Below, one piece after another: positions 56,646 to 64,000 of a stretch of DNA of 64,000 bases. Below the pieces are notes generated by a model. The model did not search any database. It was not told where the DNA came from and worked only from the letters and a program-made list of their open reading frames with translations. Source of the DNA: Dryomyza anilis (lineage: Eukaryota; Arthropoda; Insecta; Diptera; Dryomyzidae); contig OX638130.1 of the NCBI GenBank assembly GCA_951804985.1, forward strand, positions 40,390,455 to 40,454,454, written 5' to 3'. Both the position numbers and the translations under genes were made by a program. The stretch's first letter is position 1. Each line of letters begins with the position of its first letter.

Positions 56646-59072
56646 ATGTCGCAAAAATTTCGCATAGATTTTTGCAACATTCGTGGGCTAAGGGCGAACT
56701 TTTTCTCGGTATATGCGTATGTGTCCATCCATAGGCCACAGATAAGGGCACTAGGTGAGACCCAGGTTGATGAGGGTGCAGATCCACTGGATTTTCAAAT
56801 ACCTGGTTATCACCTATTGCCATTATTCTCTGCCCATAGGGGCCTTGCTCTTTTTATCCGAAGTGACGTTGCGTATCAACTGAAGCAACAACATAGTGTG
56901 TCGGATAGCGAATTTAATACTATTTGGGTTAAATTCAAAATACAAACACACATCATGCACTTGTGCTTTCTTTATAGGAGTCCGAATTTAGATAGGGTTT
57001 CCACCTGTAATAAGCTGGATGCCTTATCTGATTCGATCTCAAATATATTGGAGCAATTTCCAGGCAGTGAAATTGTTGTTGCCGGCGATTTTAATGTGCA
57101 CAACGCCACTTGGTTGAGCCACTCGGGTCTATCAACACAGGAGGGTTGTTATGTTGAGCTTTTTGCCGAGTGCAACCAACTCACTCAAATGGTGAAGAAG
57201 CCGACGTATATTCCACGCATAGGCGGGCAAAGCCCAAAAGTCCTAGACCTTTTTCTGACTTCACATCATGAAAAATATGATGTAAAAGTCCTTGCACCTC
57301 TTGGTAATTCCGACCACTGTACTGTTTCCGCTGAGTTTTCGTATTCTAGTTTACGCGCCTCTTCGATTAAAGCCCCGAAGAGGAATGTATGGCTTTACGA
57401 AAAAGCAAATTGGGTTGCGTTAAATGATTTTTTTCGCAACTTTAATTGGAAATTGTGTTTCGCTGACAGAGACATAAATGCTGCGGCTTTAATGGTACAA
57501 AATATTATTTTATTAGGTATGCGGTCCTTCATACCTTCTAAAAAAATTAGCATTAAACCTAAGGACCACTCTTGGTTTAATGAGACTTGCAGGATTGCAG
57601 TCAGTTCGAAAGAGGATGCCTTTCAGACTTGGCGTTCTAACAAGAATGCTGATACTGAAAGACTTCGTATACAGGCTAGGAATCGCTGTAATGCCGTGAT
57701 CTCGCGCGAAAAGTTTCTTCACGAACAAAACGCGCGCAAAAAGGTCCTACTCTATCACAGGGGTAGTAAAAATTTCTGGTCATTTGTAAAAAAGGTGAAG
57801 AATCAGACGACATCGTCTACTCCAACTCTTAGTATGAATGGCCAGACCTTCACTGACCCGGTTGATAAAGCTAATCTCTTGGCAGAATTATTTGCAAATA
57901 ATTCAACGCTCCCAGATAGTAATCAACCACTGCCTGTCGTCGATTCTGTTTCTTCTGCAATGCCGGAGATACATTTTCGAACTCGGGCAGTTAAAAAGGT
58001 TTTAGAAAACCTCAACATTAACAAAGCCTCTGGGCCAGATGGCATATCTGCCCATGTGTTGAAGAAGTGCGCGTCAACGCTGGCTTGTCCGTTGCGTAAC
58101 CTTTTCAACATCTCCTACACGACAGGAGTTTTTCCATCTTTTTGGAAGGTTGCCAATGTCCAGCCAGTTCCGAAAAAGGGCGAGGCCACGAACCCTGCCA
58201 ATTACCGACCCATTGCAATATGCTCTGCACTCTCCAAGGTAATGGAGAGCGTAATTAACTTCCACTTTGTGAACTATCTTGAGCACAACGAATTGCTCAG
58301 TGACCGACTATACGGTTTCCGTAGGACCAGATCCACAGGGGACTTGATGGCTTTAGAAAACCTCAACATTAACAAAGCCTCTGGGCCAGATGGCATATCT
58401 GCCCATGTGTTGAAGAAGTGCGCGTCAACGCTGGCTTGTCCGTTGCGTAACCTTTTCAACATCTCCTACACGACAGGAGTTTTTCCATCTTGTTGGAAGG
58501 TTGCCAATGTCCAGCCAGTTCCGAAAAAGGGCGAGGCCACGAACCCTGCCAATTACCGACCCATTGCAATATGCTCTGCACTCTCCAAGGTAATGGAGAG
58601 CGTAATTAACTTCCACTTTGTGAACTATCTTGAGCACAACGAATTGCTCAGTGACCGACAATACGGTTTCCGTAGGACCAGATCCACAGGTGACTTGATG
58701 GCGGTCCTATCCGAAAAGTGGAATAATTGTGTTCACCTTTTCGGGGAGAGCAAGGGTGTTGCTCTTGATATCTCCAAGGATCGAGTGTGGCATAAAGCCC
58801 TCGTTTCAAAACTAATTGCATATGGTGTTGGTGAATCTTTTACTCGATGGATATCGAGTTTTCTCCAGGGTCGTTCAATACGAGTTGCGATGGATGGTGT
58901 TCTTTCGGAACAACATTTCATCAATTCTGGAGTTCCGCAGGGTTCCGTCATATCCCCGTCCCTATTTCTGGTATTTATCAATGACCTTCTGTCATTGACC
59001 CAGAACCCAATCCATTCCTTTGCAGATGATAGCAAACTCGTTCAAAAAGCGCCCAACCTCTTTGGAGATTGA
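56646..59072 (+). CDS. LINE C endonuclease-reverse transcriptase, 808 codons, with internal duplication
   Basis: An open frame from ATG 56646. Residues 1-240 form the endonuclease: FCNIRGLRANFFSVYAY (start), RALGETQVDEG (catalytic Glu), LYRSPNLDRVS, VVAGDFNVHNATWL, LGNSDHCTVSAEFS (SDH). The linker contains KDHSWFNETCRIAVSSKE. RT begins with NINKASGPDGISAHVLKKCA and NYRPIAICSALSKVMESVIN; this 117-residue block occurs twice in tandem (58001-58351 and 58352-58702). Then FGESKGVALDISKDRVWHKA (motif A lacking the usual Ala-Phe before Asp), NSGVPQGSVISPSLFLVFIN and HSFADDSKL (59013-59039). A frameshift just after FADD ends the frame with a short wrong-frame tail. It would nick DNA and copy LINE RNA; as it stands it is probably inactive. 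Confidence 0.9.
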   Translation: MSQKFRIDFCNIRGLRANFFSVYAYVSIHRPQIRALGETQVDEGADPLDFQIPGYHLLPLFSAHRGLALFIRSDVAYQLKQQHSVSDSEFNTIWVKFKIQTHIMHLCFLYRSPNLDRVSTCNKLDALSDSISNILEQFPGSEIVVAGDFNVHNATWLSHSGLSTQEGCYVELFAECNQLTQMVKKPTYIPRIGGQSPKVLDLFLTSHHEKYDVKVLAPLGNSDHCTVSAEFSYSSLRASSIKAPKRNVWLYEKANWVALNDFFRNFNWKLCFADRDINAAALMVQNIILLGMRSFIPSKKISIKPKDHSWFNETCRIAVSSKEDAFQTWRSNKNADTERLRIQARNRCNAVISREKFLHEQNARKKVLLYHRGSKNFWSFVKKVKNQTTSSTPTLSMNGQTFTDPVDKANLLAELFANNSTLPDSNQPLPVVDSVSSAMPEIHFRTRAVKKVLENLNINKASGPDGISAHVLKKCASTLACPLRNLFNISYTTGVFPSFWKVANVQPVPKKGEATNPANYRPIAICSALSKVMESVINFHFVNYLEHNELLSDRLYGFRRTRSTGDLMALENLNINKASGPDGISAHVLKKCASTLACPLRNLFNISYTTGVFPSCWKVANVQPVPKKGEATNPANYRPIAICSALSKVMESVINFHFVNYLEHNELLSDRQYGFRRTRSTGDLMAVLSEKWNNCVHLFGESKGVALDISKDRVWHKALVSKLIAYGVGESFTRWISSFLQGRSIRVAMDGVLSEQHFINSGVPQGSVISPSLFLVFINDLLSLTQNPIHSFADDSKLVQKAPNLFGD
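58001..58702 (+). repeat. 351-bp tandem duplication within the LINE C RT (in frame)
   Basis: Copy 1 58001-58351 and copy 2 58352-58702 differ at only about three bases (Phe/Cys, Leu/Gln and one silent change), so the duplication is very recent. It repeats the RT finger region from LENLNINKASGPDG to RRTRSTGDLMA. Confidence 0.95.
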
Positions 59073-59833
59073 GAGTAAAAGACGCACTATGAATGACACA
59101 CTCAATAATGACCTTAAAACAATCTCGGATTGGGGTCTTGCAAATAGAGTTGATTTTAATGCACGCAAGACCCAATGTTGTCTGTTGTCTCACAGAAGAA
59201 TGGATTCAACCCTACCTCCCCTTAATATGGGTGCTGTGGATATTGCAGAGTCAGCTGCTCTTGACGTTCTGGGCATATCAATTCAATGTGATCTCCGTTG
59301 GAATGATCACATATTTGATGTGTCGAAAGAGGCGGCCAAGTGCCTCGGTTTTTTAAAACGGTGTAAGACATACTTCACTCCAGCTGACTTGCGCACTGTC
59401 TACACCACCTATATTTGGCCTAAGATGGAATACAATTCGCACATATGGGCAGGGGCTTCAAAATCTTCTTTGGAGTTCCTGGATCGAATCCAACAGCGAG
59501 CAATATATTTAATAGGGGATGAAAATATTTCATCCTCTATTGGTTCTCTTGAGCACCGAAGGACCGTAGGGTGTGTAAGCCTGTTCTATAGGTATTACAA
59601 TGGTAAGTGTTCGAGGGAAATACATGGCCTGATTCCACCAGGTCGTGTGTCCTCTCGTTCTACTCGGGCATCGAATCAATAGAACCACGCATTACCAAGG
59701 GAATTCGGTCTTCAGTCGCACGATACGTTTGTGGAACAATCTTCCTGCGTCTGTTTTTCCCGACATTTTTGATATTGGCAAGTTCAAAACAAACATTCAC
59801 CGACACTACTCCATCTTTCCACCCTCCATTTAA
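59038..59833 (+). pseudogene. LINE C RT C-terminal part, after frameshifts
   Basis: Continues in the next frame: SLEIESKRRTMNDTLNNDLK, SDWGLANRVDFNARKTQCCL, VLGISIQCDLRWNDHIFDVS (the thumb YLG-like block), TTYIWPKMEYNSHIWAGASK, LDRIQQRAIYLIGD and GCVSLFYRYYNGKCSREIHG. A second frameshift near 59650 leads to FSRTIRLWNNLPASVFPDIF, then FKTNIHRHY, ending at 59833. All typical 3' blocks of the LINE are present, so only two single-base shifts separate this from an open reading frame. Confidence 0.88.
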
Positions 59834-59907
59834 CCTATCATCCCTTCTTACGATCAACACTGTGCATTGCATGAATAGGGGGCATCCCCTGAGCCTTGGT
59901 TAATTTG

Positions 59908-59929
59908 TAAAAAAAAAAAAAAAAAAAAA
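59908..59929 (+). other. LINE C poly(A) tail
   Basis: A pure A run of about 20 follows TTAATTTGT and directly abuts a satellite unit. Confidence 0.9.
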
Positions 59930-61290
59930 TCCGTATCTAGGCCCACAGTAAGAGATTTACCCAAAAAAGTTCCAATGACGCACCAGGATCCGTATCTAGG
60001 CCCACAGGAAGCGATTCCCCGAAAAAGTTCCACTGACGCACCAGGATCTGTATCTAGGCCCACAGGAAGCGATTTACCCGAAAAAGTTCCAATGACGCAC
60101 CAGGATCCGTATCTAGGCCCACAGGAAGCGATTCACCCGAAAAAGTTCCAATGACGCACCAGGATCCGTATCTAGGCCCACAGGAAGCGATTCACCCGGA
60201 AAAGTTCCAATGACGCACCAGGATCCGTATCTAGGCCCACAGGAAGCGATTCACCCGAAAAAGTTCCAATGACGCACCAGGTTGTGTATCTAGGCCCACA
60301 GAAAGCGATTCATCCGAAAAAGTTCCAATGACGCACCAGGATCCGTATCTAGGCCCACAGGAAGCGATTCACCCGAAAAAGTTCCAATGACGCACCAGGT
60401 TGTGTATCTAGGGCCACAGGAAGCGATTCACCCGAAAAAGTTCCAATGACGCACCAGGTTGTGTATCTAGGCCCACAGAAAGCGATTCATCCGAAAAAGT
60501 TCCAATGACGCACCAGGATCCGTATCTAGGCCCACAGGAAGCGATTCATCCGAAAAAGTTCCAATGACGCACCAGGATCCGTATCTAGGCCCACAGGAAG
60601 CGATTCACCCGAAAAAGTTCCAATGACGCACCAGGTTGTGTATCTAGGCCCACAGAAAGCGATTCATCCGAAAAAGTTCCAATGACGCACCAGGATCCGT
60701 ATCTAGGCCCACAGGAAGCGATTCACCCGAAAAAGTTCCAATGACGCACCAGGTTGTGTATCTAGACCCACAGGAAGCGGTTCACCCGAAAAGTTCCAAT
60801 GACACACCAGTATCCGTATCTAGGCCCACAGGAAGCGATTCACCCGGAAAAGTTCCAATGACGCACCAGGATCCGTATCTAGGCCCACAGGAAGCGATTC
60901 ACCCGGAAAAGTTCCAATGACGCACCAGGATCCGTATCTAGGCCCACAGGAAGCGATTCACCCGAAAAAGTTCCAATGACGAACCAGGACGCTTATCTAG
61001 GCCCACAGGAAACGATTCACCCGAAAAAGTTCCAATGACGCACCAGGTTGTGTATCTAGGGCCACAGGAAGCGATTCATCCGAAAAAGTTCCAATGACGC
61101 ACCAGGATCCGTATCTAGGCCCACAGGAAGCGATTCACCCGAAAAAGTTCCAATGACGCACCAGGATCCGTATCTAGGCCCACAGGAAGTGATTCACCCG
61201 AAAAAGTTCCAATGACGCACCAGGATCCGTATCTAGGCCCACAGGAAGTGATTCACCCGAAAAAATTCCAATGACGCACCAGGTTGTGTG
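59930..61290. repeat. 59-bp satellite, about 23 units
   Basis: The unit reads roughly GTTCCAATGACGCACCAGGA, TCCGTATCTAGGCCCACAGG, AAGCGATTCACCCGAAAAA, with a period of exactly 59. Two main variants: GGATCCGTA and GGTTGTGTA. The latter occurs in seven units, several of which co-vary with CACAGAAAGCGATTCATCCG, suggesting block-wise copying. One inverted unit is on the far side of LINE C at 56330-56400. It lies inside hAT-C. Confidence 0.96.
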
Positions 61291-61492
61291 CCTATGGCGA
61301 TAGGAACGATTCAAACGTTTTTTGTATGCAAAAGTTCCGGTCGGAACATTTGAGCCGGAACTTTTGAGCAAAAGTTCCGACTGAAACGTTTGCGCTCGGA
61401 ACTTTTGAATTCGTTCGTTCCGGAACGGAACAAATTCGGAACGATTGCCAAACGTTCTTTTTATAGTTTCGGTTTCTACCCCTGGCTTAAAC

Positions 61493-62046
61493 TGAAACAA
61501 TCCTCTTCCCGACTCTGTAAATGCGGTGAACGCTCGCGACTCTTCCTCAACTGGAATTTACCAATATGCAGACTTAATATCTAGACTGGATAGATATTGC
61601 GGTTCCTTTAATTTATCAAGCGTAGCTGAAATGTAAGGAAGGGGGTAACTGTCTCGCTCAGTGTTTTTATTAAGTGCTCTATAATAAACGTAGAACCTAT
61701 ACGTCCCATCTTTCTTCGTGATCATAACCACCGGTGATGCCCACGGGCTATGAGATGCTTCGATTACATTCCTTCTCAGCATTTCTTCGATCTCCTGATC
61801 AATTCGTGTTTGAATTACGGGAGACACAGGGTAATACCTTTGTTTAATAGGCAGCACATTCTGTATGGGTCGGATCCTATGCTCGACGAAGTGCGTACAC
61901 CCCAGCCCTTGAGGCATAACTTGAAACGCGTCTGTTACCTGCTGATCTAACACCATCGTTTCTCTGGAGGTGAATTCGGATCTCGCAGTTACCATAGCGA
62001 CTGGCGGCACTTCCGTGGGTCCGTCACAATACCCGATTTCGCCCAA
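61493..62046 (-). pseudogene. Gypsy 2 RT, N-terminal half
   Basis: The minus strand reads VEHRIRPIQNVLPIKQRYYP, RNVIEASHSPWASPVVMITK (entry motif), KDGTYRFYVYYRALNKNTER (normally CxDYR; here YVYYR), SYPLPYISATLDKLKEPQYL and SSLDIKSAYW (motif A). After a frame change, residues equivalent to QIPVEESRAFTA...FQFK lead to the hAT-C junction at 61492. It joins 56112 once hAT-C is removed. Confidence 0.9.
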
Positions 62047-62108
62047 AAGTCAACCCCTAAAATCAGGTGGTTTTGTATATCCGTAATTACGAGGCACTCT
62101 ATGAACAC
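61989..62108 (-). pseudogene. Gypsy 2 protease, C-terminal edge
   Basis: The minus strand reads VFIECLVITDIQNHLILGVD, then FWAKSGIV, the ILGVDF block that closes retroviral-type proteases. The sequence upstream of 62108 no longer matches, consistent with another insertion starting there. Confidence 0.7.
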
Positions 62109-62174
62109 CAGTGATGCGAACTGGAGGGGAATTCCCCAATTTGTGGGGAATTTTGGTCGTAGTGGGTAATCGGG

Positions 62175-62491
62175 TAGCCGCGGTAGCTCAGTGGTTAGTG
62201 CGTTGGACTGCGAGCCGAAAGGTCCCCGGTTCAAGCCTGGATTGGGGCTAACAACATCTTTTCATAGAAACATTTTTCTATACCGCGCTACGTCTCGGCA
62301 GTAAATGGCAAACCTCCGAGAGTAAAAACATTGCCTATGAAAAAGCTCTCACCCGCCGTTCGGATTCGGCAATAAACTGTAGGTCCCACCACCACTTTCA
62401 GTACAAATATAACACTCACAGCTCAAAAATGGTGAGAGAGCTCGGCGTAAGTTCTTAAAGAACTGTAGTGCCAAACTATTATTATTATAAT
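62175..62491 (+). mobile_element. tRNA-derived SINE
   Basis: The head resembles a tRNA: box A TAGCTCAGTGGT (62184-62195) and box B GGTTCAAGCC (62228-62237) are at normal spacing. The body contains CGGCAGTAAATGGCAAACCT, GAAAAAGCTCTCACCCGCCG and TTCGGATTCGGC-AATAAAC, then TGTAGGTCCCACCACC, and the tail is (TTA)n. The flanks TAATCGGG and TAATCCGGG resemble a target duplication. Transcription would be by RNA polymerase III, with amplification by a LINE in trans. Confidence 0.85.
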
Positions 62492-62499
62492 CCGGGAAT

Positions 62500-63080
62500 G
62501 GTCCACTTTTGGCGGGGAATTAAAATTAGGATCTGTTACGTTTTCTCCATTTTTAATGATTGGAATATAATGGCATACACAACTTTTTATAGAATTACAT
62601 ATTAAAATTTTAAAACAAACGTTCTTACTTTTAGATGATTTGACTTCAACGCTTTCAATTTGTTTGGAAAATAATAAGTTCAAAGTCGTCTGTTTAGAAT
62701 TTTGCAGGTTATATCGGATTCGATCGAATACTGGAACATACCTCTATATTTCAATCATGTGAGAGATCATAATTTGAATTCTAATGAACACAATCTATTA
62801 AATACGATTTCTAGATCTAGATAAAATACTTTAACATATTTTGAATGTATCTGATGTTATGTTTTTAAATAACGGATAAATTTTTACTTAATGTAAGACC
62901 TGCAAATTTGACATGCCCATTAAAAGTTAAAATAATATTGTTTTCAGTATTTTAAAGATTGCGATTATTGGAAATTTAAAATTTCGAAACTAAAAATATC
63001 AGTGACAAAAATGTGTTAAAATCAAATTTTAAAAAATCAAAAGTATTTACAATTGCACATTTATTTAAATGGTTAAATTT
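62500..63080. other. Unassigned AT-rich region
   Basis: No supported feature. It lies inside the possible hAT element. Confidence 0.5.
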
Positions 63081-63260
63081 AATTTACAAAATAGTTTGCT
63101 CCTATTCAAAATATTTTTATCTGCATAAATTGCCCTGAAAATGGGCCAAGATTAATATAATTTACATTATAGTTATAATTTACAAAATAGTTTGCTCCTA
63201 TTCAAAATATTTTTATCTGCATAAATTGCCCTGAAAATGGGCCAAGATTAATATAATTAA
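63081..63260. repeat. Tandem duplication, period 96 bp
   Basis: AATTTACAAAATAGTTTGCT and the next ~64 bp (63081-63164) recur at 63177-63260 essentially unchanged. Confidence 0.93.
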
Positions 63261-63393
63261 TTTGTTTATCCTTTTCAGTCACATTATTGTCAATATTTCA
63301 GATATATTTAAAATTTCATATTAACTGAATACTAATTATCTATCTATCTGTCAGTAAAGTTTAAAGAAATTCGGATATTTTAATTTGGAACTA

Positions 63394-63689
63394 CACACAG
63401 AAAAATCCTCTTTTGGCATGAGGTTGGAAGAATTAAAAAGTTAGTTGTACCAACTAACTTCATTCGGTTAAACCGAATGTTTTACAAATTTGCTGGCGGA
63501 ACTGCCTATACATTTGAAGTATTAGTCTATACACACTCCTAATTGTTCTAAATCTGTACTAAATTGTTCTGAAATAGTTCGAAATTGGTTGTAGTACAAA
63601 CTACAACTCTTTTCATTTTGACAATAACAACCGACTTAGCGGTTAAGGAGTTGGTAGTTGGTTGGCGCAATAAATCTCTATTCAGTGTG
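63394..63689. mobile_element. 296-bp MITE-like element with CACAC ends, flanked by TA
   Basis: Left edge CACACAGAAAAATCC and complement of right edge CACACTGAATAGAG, bounded by TA (63392-63393 and 63690-63691). Inside, AGTTAGTTGTACCAACTAAC forms a near-perfect palindrome (about 63440-63460). Weakly similar to the CAC-ended family. Confidence 0.6.
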
Positions 63690-63691
63690 TA

Positions 63692-64000
63692 TAGACTTTT
63701 GAAATATTTATTTAAGCTAACTTTCACCGAAAAACCGGACCTTAATTAATAAATATGGTAATAACAAATATTTTTTTCTCAATTTTTAATAGCTAATAAA
63801 TGTCATTCGAAAATTAGAGAAATCAAGAAATAAAAAAAACATATTAAATGAATAACATATTGCGTAATATTTATTATCAGTGTATTTAAATTTCATTTGT
63901 GCGGGGAATTTTATAGTCAATTGGGGACTTTTGCTAAGCATCCTGGGAAAATGAAAATAGGTAGAAATACGACGCCACATACCGCGATCTATTCTCCATC
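63692..64000. other. Unassigned AT-rich end of window
   Basis: Nothing supported. GCGGGGAATTTT at 63901 echoes GTGGGGAATTTT at 62137. Confidence 0.5.

Larger units (their letters stand above)
56400..59929 (+). mobile_element. LINE C, nearly full length, with poly(A) tail
   Basis: A leader of about 245 bp (GC-richer, 56400-56645), a long ORF2-type protein (56646-59072, continued with frameshifts to 59833), a short 3' UTR, and a run of about 20 A at 59908-59929. It entered the 59-bp satellite of hAT-C. No separate ORF1 is seen. Coding density and few lesions indicate a young insertion. Confidence 0.9.
56121..61484. mobile_element. hAT-C: 5.4-kb hAT element with GTTCC-rich arms, a LINE and a satellite
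   Basis: Ends CAGTGGTTGGGAACGGAGCG and, on the complement of the right end, CAGGGGTAGAAACCGAAACT. Exact 8-bp duplication GCTTAAAC (56113-56120 and 61485-61492). Removing it restores the gypsy 2 RT frame. Both arms (56121-56330 and 61285-61484) are rich in AAAAGTTCCG, CAAACGTTT and GGAACTTTTG in opposite orientations, giving a foldback tendency. Between the arms lie one inverted satellite unit (56330-56400), LINE C (56400-59929) and 23 satellite units (59930-61290). No hAT transposase. Confidence 0.92.
54060..62108 (-). mobile_element. Gypsy element 2 (minus), split by a 5.4-kb hAT element
   Basis: Minus-strand order: protease end (62108-61989), RT first half (62046-61493), [hAT-C 56121-61484], RT second half (56112-55650), RNase H (55614-55200), integrase (55100-54060). 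All parts belong to one Ty3/gypsy element, because the RT halves join at the exact hAT target duplication. gag and the 5' LTR lie beyond another insertion that may start at 62109. No 3' LTR was recognised before the inverted repeat at 53945. Confidence 0.88.
62109..64000. mobile_element. Possible hAT element, left end only
   Basis: CAGTGATGCGAACTGGAGGG at 62109 has the CAGNGNTG form of hAT ends and starts exactly where the gypsy 2 protease similarity stops. It is followed by an inverted GGGGAATTCCCC/TGTGGGGAATTTT motif. No matching right end was found before the window ends, so the call rests on one terminus. Confidence 0.35.

Noticed and set aside
59930..61290. Regular 59-bp repeats as a CRISPR array
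   Set aside because: No distinct repeat/spacer alternation; the entire unit is conserved and the host is a fly genome.
62175..62250. Functional tRNA gene
   Set aside because: Box A and B are present but the sequence is not closed by a paired acceptor stem and continues into a SINE body with (TTA)n tail.

Overview
This window looks like heterochromatic or intergenic DNA of a higher fly (Diptera, probably Cyclorrhapha). It is AT-rich and made almost entirely of transposable elements, satellites and a duplicated gene relic. The dipteran signal comes from five copies of a mini-me/Helentron-like element carrying (GACR)n tracts, from Jockey-type LINEs, gypsy and copia LTR elements and Tc1 and hAT DNA transposons, and from two decayed copies of an ABCF3-like ATPase gene. 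No intact host gene, rRNA or functional tRNA gene was found.

Layout. 0-1.2 kb: 5' remnant of a copia element (LTR part, PBS, gag start). 1.3-19.4 kb: a nest. A LINE with a PHD-finger ORF1 is split inside its reverse transcriptase at about 3.81 kb and resumes at about 18.91 kb. The insert is a CAAGAAAC-ended DNA transposon. That transposon was itself invaded by a minus-strand Jockey-like LINE (4.8-11.4 kb, broken by a MITE, a 15-bp minisatellite and a 25-bp-TIR element), by foldback-like hAT-A copy A, and by hAT-B. hAT-B carries hAT-A copy B, which in turn carries a CAC-ended element and a mini-me. The three hAT insertions each show an exact 8-bp target duplication.

19.4-25 kb: LINE scraps, a hAT MITE and ABCF3 pseudogene copy 1. 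25.9-29.7 kb: (TA)n tracts, the 5' end of one gypsy element, and a complete but internally deleted LTR element (LTRs, PBS and PPT all present) in which most of the RT has been replaced by an 18-unit 21-bp coding minisatellite. 31.4-34.7 kb: decayed gypsy element 1 (gag to integrase, minus). 35.5-36.7 kb: a 1.1-kb CAC-ended transposon. 36.75-39.1 kb: ABCF3 pseudogene copy 2, interrupted by a mini-me and a Harbinger-like MITE. 39.5-43.9 kb: LINE 3' end, inverted mini-me, hairpin MITE, a roughly 100-bp satellite in both orientations, and a second CCCGGG-rich hAT element.

44.3-45.4 kb: copia RT/RNase H and 3' LTR. 46.1-50.8 kb: a direct duplication flanking a CCCGGGTA foldback element, (TA)n tracts and a Tc1 transposase fragment. 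51.0-53.9 kb: a 2.9-kb imperfect palindrome with a mini-me at its centre. 54.0-62.1 kb: gypsy element 2 (minus), whose RT is split by a 5.4-kb hAT element with an exact 8-bp TSD. That hAT contains a nearly full-length LINE with a 117-residue in-frame duplication of its RT and a 23-unit, 59-bp satellite. 62.1-64 kb: a possible hAT end, a tRNA-derived SINE and a small MITE.

Nothing here forms a working pathway. The value of the window is stratigraphic: exact target duplications and filled/empty site pairs allow insertions to be ordered in time, and several non-autonomous families may be undescribed.
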